Part shown: in pieces, positions 34,141 through 38,365 of the stretch | How the letters are laid out: each line of letters begins with the position of its first letter | How positions within the stretch are numbered: position 1 is the stretch's first letter | From: Cryomorpha ignava | GTDB taxonomy: Bacteria; Bacteroidota; Bacteroidia; Flavobacteriales_D; Cryomorphaceae | Direction: 5' to 3' | DNA: 38,365 bases | Assembly: GCF_010686655.1 (NCBI RefSeq) | Contig: NZ_JAAGVY010000044.1 | Location: forward strand, 1 to 38,365 | Made by a program: the position numbers and the translations under genes | Notes under the pieces: model-generated | Told to the model about the DNA's origin: nothing | What the model saw: the letters and a program-made list of their open reading frames with translations, nothing else | The model's database searches: none

Positions 34141-34965
34141 ATGGGAGAGTTTATAAATAAAATAGAAGCTTACAACCAGGATTTTATGGCAAAATTGCCA
34201 TCTGTTCTGGAAATTGAACGTTTCGTAGATGATGTGATTGACTTCATGTTTCCAATGCGACTGTGTTATTCAAAAGCTAAAAAGTCTTGCCTTGAAGACA
34301 TGGATAATCTGAAGGCTACTTTTTCAGAACTATTGTCATGCATCCTAAAAGAAGACGAAATAAAAAATACGACAACACTCTTCTTTGGTACTTTAGAAGG
34401 TGTGTTTGATAAATTAACATTGGATGCTTCGGCTATTTTAGAGTTTGACCCCGCCGCAAATTCATTGGTGGAAGTTGTGAAAGCTTATCCTGGTTTTTAT
34501 GCAGTTGCCGTGTACAGAATTGCTTTTGAGATGAAGCAATTAAACATACCATACTTGCCGAGAATAATAGCGGAACACGCACACAGTAAAACGGGAATTG
34601 ATATTAATCCTTCCGCACAAATTGGCCAATCTTTTTTTATTGACCATGGAACAGGCGTGGTTATTGGCGAAACAGCAATAATTGGCGATTTTGTTAAAAT
34701 TTATCAAGGTGTTACCCTGGGTGCCCTGCAAGTAGCTAAACACTTCGCCAATACAAAGCGACACCCAACTATAGAAAATAATGTAATCATTTATTCCGGT
34801 GCTACTATTTTAGGAGGAGAAACGGTAATTGGTAACAATACAGTGATTGGAGGAAATGTTTGGTTAACAGAAAGTGTGCCTTCCTATTCACTAGTTTTTG
34901 CGCAACATGAAACGAAGGTAAGAGATAAAAAAGAATATGTTCAAGCAATTGATTTTGTAATTTAA
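34141..34965 (+). CDS. cysE: Serine O-acetyltransferase
   Basis: 274 residues, EpsC/long-type. It makes O-acetylserine from serine and acetyl-CoA. An N-terminal helical domain is followed by the left-handed beta-helix: [50 protein letters not shown], and [20 protein letters not shown]. The chain ends in ...DFVI; a C-terminal isoleucine is what known CysE tails insert into the CysK active site, so a cysteine synthase complex is plausible. cysK follows after 22 bp. A terminator and leader ORF precede it. Confidence 0.93.
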   Translation: MGEFINKIEAYNQDFMAKLPSVLEIERFVDDVIDFMFPMRLCYSKAKKSCLEDMDNLKATFSELLSCILKEDEIKNTTTLFFGTLEGVFDKLTLDASAILEFDPAANSLVEVVKAYPGFYAVAVYRIAFEMKQLNIPYLPRIIAEHAHSKTGIDINPSAQIGQSFFIDHGTGVVIGETAIIGDFVKIYQGVTLGALQVAKHFANTKRHPTIENNVIIYSGATILGGETVIGNNTVIGGNVWLTESVPSYSLVFAQHETKVRDKKEYVQAIDFVI

Positions 34966-34987
34966 ATTAACAATAAAAACTATAAAA

Positions 34988-35899
34988 ATGAAATTTAACA
35001 ACATACTGGGAGTAATTGGTAATACGCCACACGTAAGAATTAACAAGCTTTTTTCGTCAGATTATGATGTTTATGCCAAACTGGAACGTCAAAATCCGGG
35101 AGGTTCTATTAAAGATAGAATTGCACTGGAAATGATTGAAGATGCGGAGAGAAAAGGACTCTTAAATAAAGATTCTGTAATCATTGAACCTACATCGGGA
35201 AACACGGGGATAGGTTTGGCCTTGGTGGCTGCAGTAAAAGGCTATAAATTGATTTTAGTAATGCCCGAATCTATGAGTTTGGAACGTAGAAGATTGATGA
35301 CAGTTTATGGAGCTGAATTTGTTCTTACTCCCAGAGAAAAAGGGATGAAAGGCGCAATCGACAAAGCAAATGAGTTGGCTGCAGAAACTGATAATTCTTG
35401 GGTGCCAAAACAGTTTGATAACCCGGCAAACATTGATGTGCATGAAAAGTATACGGCGCAGGAAATATTAAAAGATTTTCCTGAAGGTTTTGATTATCTC
35501 ATAACCGGGGTAGGTACCGGTGGACATATTACGGGTGTGGCGAAAGTTTTGAAAGCAAAATTTCCCAAGCTGAAAGTGTTTGCAGTTGAGCCTGAAGCTT
35601 CTCCTGTTATTGGAGGCGGAGATCCGGGTCCCCATCCATTACAAGGAATAGGTGCAGGTTTTATTCCGAAAAATTTAGATGTCACTTACTTGGATGGCAC
35701 TATTGCTGTCGGGAAAGACGAAGCCTTTGAATATGCGAGAAGAGCCGCCAAAGAAGAAGGGCTTTTAGTTGGAATTTCATCTGGTGCCTCATTTGCTGCA
35801 GTGGCTAAAAAACTACCTGAAATTCCAAAAGGAAGTAGAATACTTACCTTTGTGTATGATACAGGCGAGCGCTATTTAAGTGTGGAAGACTTGTTTTAA
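34988..35899 (+). CDS. cysK: Cysteine synthase (O-acetylserine sulfhydrylase)
   Basis: 303 residues, PLP fold II. The Schiff-base lysine is K42 in [11 protein letters not shown]; the substrate loop TSGNTG is at 69-74; the phosphate-binding [10 protein letters not shown] is near residue 175; and [10 protein letters not shown] is near 265. It makes cysteine from O-acetylserine and sulfide. Co-transcribed with cysE (22 bp gap) and presumably under the same leader. CysM-type specificity cannot be excluded by eye. Confidence 0.93.
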   Translation: MKFNNILGVIGNTPHVRINKLFSSDYDVYAKLERQNPGGSIKDRIALEMIEDAERKGLLNKDSVIIEPTSGNTGIGLALVAAVKGYKLILVMPESMSLERRRLMTVYGAEFVLTPREKGMKGAIDKANELAAETDNSWVPKQFDNPANIDVHEKYTAQEILKDFPEGFDYLITGVGTGGHITGVAKVLKAKFPKLKVFAVEPEASPVIGGGDPGPHPLQGIGAGFIPKNLDVTYLDGTIAVGKDEAFEYARRAAKEEGLLVGISSGASFAAVAKKLPEIPKGSRILTFVYDTGERYLSVEDLF

Positions 35900-36096
35900 A
35901 ACAGCTGGTTTTGTTGCTTGGGGACTAATCTTAGAAAAATGAAGATTAAACTGCGTATGTTCTAAATTTTCATTTAAGTTTTCTGGCTCATTCGCTAAAA
36001 ATGGCTCCCTGACATTTTCTTAACGTTCGGCTCTCTTTAGAATTTTATCAATGGTTATTGGTTGGCTATAATGGTGCATAAAGAGATTGTATAAGC

Positions 36097-36120
36097 TTAG
36101 GAGCGTGGTTACGCACCTAA
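36097..36120. repeat. Small inverted repeat in the cysK-ggt gap
   Basis: TTAGG-A-GCGT / ACGC-A-CCTAA with a GGTT loop: 9 pairs and one mismatch. No T tract follows, so a terminator role is doubtful. The rest of 35900-36304 holds no gene that I can support. Confidence 0.4.
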
Positions 36121-36304
36121 TTTAGCAAATACAAACCGAAAAGAATATCTGTGAGGATTTTCGCAAGTAGGCTTGCACCAGCAATTAATTTTATACGGTT
36201 TAGTGCTTAGTTGCTTAAGTGAATTTTGATTTCCACCTATCTAAGTTGTATTTGATTCGTTGGCAAAGAATCCCCCAGGTAACAACAGAAACGAATAACA
36301 AAAC

Positions 36305-37990
36305 TCAATACCCTGCTGCCTGACCGTCTTTTCGGCTTTCGGAGGCACCTCGATAGACTTTGTTCTTGCTATCCCACATGATGCCCTGATAGCCACCGTA
36401 TGATCCTCCATGAATGACCTTGTGACTTCTGGATCTCAAGCCTCGAATGGTCTCGTATGAGATGCCGGATTCCACGTAAACTTCTCCTGATCCCTCGGCT
36501 TCTTCTCCCATCGGAGAGGAAGACCCCCGATGCTCCCAGCGCGGCGCATCACCTGCCTCTTGCATATTCATACCAAAGTCAATCAGGTTCATTACGATCT
36601 GCGTGTGTCCTTGTGGTTGGAAGTCTCCACCCATCACGCCAAAGCTCACCCAGGGCTTACCATCTTTGGTAATGAAGGCTGGGATGATGGTATGAAAAGG
36701 TCTTTTACCCGGCTCATAAGTATTTGCTTGTCCTTCCTTTAAGGAAAACAGTTCACCTCTGTCTTGTAACATGAACCCAAGCTTTGGTGGTACCATGCCA
36801 GATCCCATTCCTCTGTAGTTGCTTTGAATGAGTGATACCATATTTCCATATTTATCCGCTGTGGTCAAGTAGATGGTTTCGCCGATACTGATCTCACCAG
36901 CGCTGTATTTTCCGGCCCGGTCGCTTATTTCTTCTTTCCTCTTCTGGGCGTAGGAATCCGAAATGAGTTCTGCTACAGGCACATTGGCAAAGCCCATGTC
37001 CGCATAGTATTTCGCACGATCTTCAAAGGCTAGTTTTTTTGCTTCCGTAAAAAGGTGCAAGTGCTTTGCGCTACCAAATTCAATATCTGAAAAATCATAC
37101 TCCTCTAAGATCTGGAGCATTTGCAATGCCGCAATCCCTTGCCCGTTGGGAGGTAGTTCCCAAACATCATTTCCTCTATAATTGACGGAAACAGGCTCTA
37201 CCCATTCTGACTGATGAGTTGCCAAATCTTCCATAGACAGAAATCCGCCTTTTTCCTGAATGAAACTAGTGATAGTCTTGGCGATTTCTCCTTTGTAAAA
37301 GGCATCGCGCCCCTGCTTAGCTATTGTCCTATAGGTATTTGCCAGAAACGGGTTTTTATAGATTTCACCTTCTTTAGGTAGTTTTCCTCCATTCTGATCT
37401 ATGTAAGTGGCCTTGATGTTGTCATATCCCTCAGCTTCAAATCGGTTGACCGACCCAAGATAGTAGCCTATAAGCTGTGTAAGCGGGAACCCTTCTTCTG
37501 CATAGTTGATAGCAGGCTGAAGCAAGTCAGCCATTTCCATAGTTCCAAACTTTTTCGAAAGTTCAAACCAGCCATCTACAGCTCCCGGCACACTAACTGG
37601 AAGTGGCCCGTACGCTGGTATTTTCTCCATATTTTCCTTTTGGAAATACTCCAAAGTCAAACTTTTTGGAGACCTCCCACTGGCGTTGAGTGCATAGAGT
37701 TTCTGGGTTTTGGCATCCCAAACGATAGCGAATAAATCACCACCGATTCCACTGCCGGTTGGTTCCATCAGTCCTAAGGCTGCATTAGCAGCTATAGCAG
37801 CGTCGATGGCATTGCCACCATTTTGTAAAATGTCTAAGCCCACCTGAGTAGCCAGTGGATGACTTGTGGCCACCATGCCATTTTTGGCGATTACTTCAGA
37901 GCGTGTTGCGAATGATTTGCCGACCAGGCGATCTTGTGCCTGAAGACAAAAAGAAACCATAATAATGCAAATGGATAGTGGGTATTTCAT
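36305..37990 (-). CDS. ggt: Gamma-glutamyltransferase
   Basis: 561 residues with a signal peptide ending SFCLQAQ, so periplasmic or secreted. GGT cleaves glutathione and gamma-glutamyl amides after autocleavage at a threonine. The N-terminal half has GMVATSHPLATQVGLDILQN and GGNAIDAAIAANAALGLMEP with TGSGIGGD; the expected cleavage Thr is the T of GETIYLTTADKYGNMVS, then SNYRGMGSGMVPP. The usual TTHxSVVD is TIYLTTAD here, so the nucleophile is kept but the second Thr is Ile. Placed convergently to cysK, it could return cysteine from glutathione. Confidence 0.9.
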   Translation of the reverse strand: MKYPLSICIIMVSFCLQAQDRLVGKSFATRSEVIAKNGMVATSHPLATQVGLDILQNGGNAIDAAIAANAALGLMEPTGSGIGGDLFAIVWDAKTQKLYALNASGRSPKSLTLEYFQKENMEKIPAYGPLPVSVPGAVDGWFELSKKFGTMEMADLLQPAINYAEEGFPLTQLIGYYLGSVNRFEAEGYDNIKATYIDQNGGKLPKEGEIYKNPFLANTYRTIAKQGRDAFYKGEIAKTITSFIQEKGGFLSMEDLATHQSEWVEPVSVNYRGNDVWELPPNGQGIAALQMLQILEEYDFSDIEFGSAKHLHLFTEAKKLAFEDRAKYYADMGFANVPVAELISDSYAQKRKEEISDRAGKYSAGEISIGETIYLTTADKYGNMVSLIQSNYRGMGSGMVPPKLGFMLQDRGELFSLKEGQANTYEPGKRPFHTIIPAFITKDGKPWVSFGVMGGDFQPQGHTQIVMNLIDFGMNMQEAGDAPRWEHRGSSSPMGEEAEGSGEVYVESGISYETIRGLRSRSHKVIHGGSYGGYQGIMWDSKNKVYRGASESRKDGQAAGY

Positions 37991-38230
37991 AAGGATTAGT
38001 ATTTGAATTAAGCTATGAATATTTTCAGAAACTTTAAAGAAGCAGATTTTTCAATTGAATTTTTCTCATTGGTTTTTGGTTGGTCATAAATTAAGCACAA
38101 CGGCAAGTATAAGAGTAGTGGGGCATTTCGGAGAACATACTTTCAATTTACCGCAATGTTTGTTGCTTGAAAGATATTCATTTTTAGACGTGAAGCCCGC
38201 ATTACGTTTATAAAATGTTACCCTTCGTTA

Positions 38231-38365
38231 TTATTTCTCGAGTTGATAATTAATTACTAAAACAGAAGCTGAGATTTGAAGAATTCGCTCCAATTCACGT
38301 ATCATATCTACGGTCAATCTTTTTTTTCGGTTAAGGATTTCTGATACTCGGCTTTTCCCTCCGAT
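38231..38365 (-). CDS. HigA-like antitoxin, C-terminal part (cut by window edge)
   Basis: On the minus strand the frame enters from the window end and reads IGGKSRVSEILNRKKRLTVD, MIRELERILQISASVLVINY, QLEK, stop TAA at 38231-38233. SRVSEILN-x-K-R-x-L followed by a helix and short tail is typical of HigA-family antitoxins. Its N-terminus and any partner toxin lie outside the window. Confidence 0.7.
   Translation of the reverse strand: MGGKSRVSEILNRKKRLTVDMIRELERILQISASVLVINYQLEK

Overview
The window reads as chromosomal DNA of a member of the Bacteroidota (Flavobacteriales- or Cytophagales-like; genus not resolvable from sequence alone). The support is a T9SS C-terminal sorting domain on a secreted HYR-repeat protein, a TonB-dependent receptor paired with a DUF4249 lipoprotein, a PorV/PorQ-like barrel, a GH97 glucosidase, DUF4159, ATP-type PckA, A-rich start regions and TAnnTTTG promoter boxes. 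A lycopene cyclase suggests a carotenoid-pigmented cell.

Layout. 1-2.3 kb: tail of an unknown gene, agmatine deiminase with an N-terminal frame break, and two small conserved genes (DUF1801, DUF2200). 2.4-4.4 kb: a decay zone. A frame-broken MqsR-like toxin and a frame-broken MqsA/Panacea-type antitoxin sit between two partial copies of a bacterial PH-domain gene. 4.6-6.0 kb: a SpoIIE-type phosphatase and a STAS-like partner. 6.1-11.0 kb: a B12-binding-type radical SAM gene, a GH97 alpha-glucosidase, then a degenerate second copy of the radical SAM 3' end. 11.1-15.0 kb (minus): a 1296-residue secreted HYR protein, ending at a 42-bp perfect palindrome. 15.4-17.4 kb: a metalloprotease fragment, S4 and YwbE genes, an OsmC gene with two in-frame stops, and a VOC fragment. 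17.5-20.6 kb: outer-membrane barrel, crtY, TonB-MORN protein. 20.7-24.6 kb: a tightly packed hisS-hutH-membrane protein-hydrolase operon. 24.65-25.4 kb: a patch of inverted and scrambled repeats. 25.4-29.6 kb: TonB receptor, DUF4249, DUF4159. 30.4-33.7 kb (minus): rsmE, pckA, DUF423, HigA-like antitoxin remnant. 34.0-35.9 kb: cysE-cysK behind a candidate Cys-codon leader peptide and terminator. 36.3-38.0 kb (minus): gamma-glutamyltransferase. The right edge cuts a second HigA-like antitoxin.

Most interesting signal. Directly upstream of cysE-cysK a 21-codon ORF (34013-34078) carries tandem Cys codons. It is followed by a perfect 11-bp terminator hairpin that ends about 10 bases before the cysE start. 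A promoter-like pair sits just before the leader ORF. This is the architecture expected of ribosome-mediated transcription attenuation of cysteine synthesis.

Second theme. Accessory genes here tend to be bracketed by partial duplicates of neighbouring genes (PH fragment around the toxin-antitoxin pair, radical SAM tail around GH97), and many short genes carry 1-2 nt indels or stops while long housekeeping genes are intact. That suggests local duplication and decay rather than uniformly poor sequence, though assembly error cannot be excluded from sequence alone.
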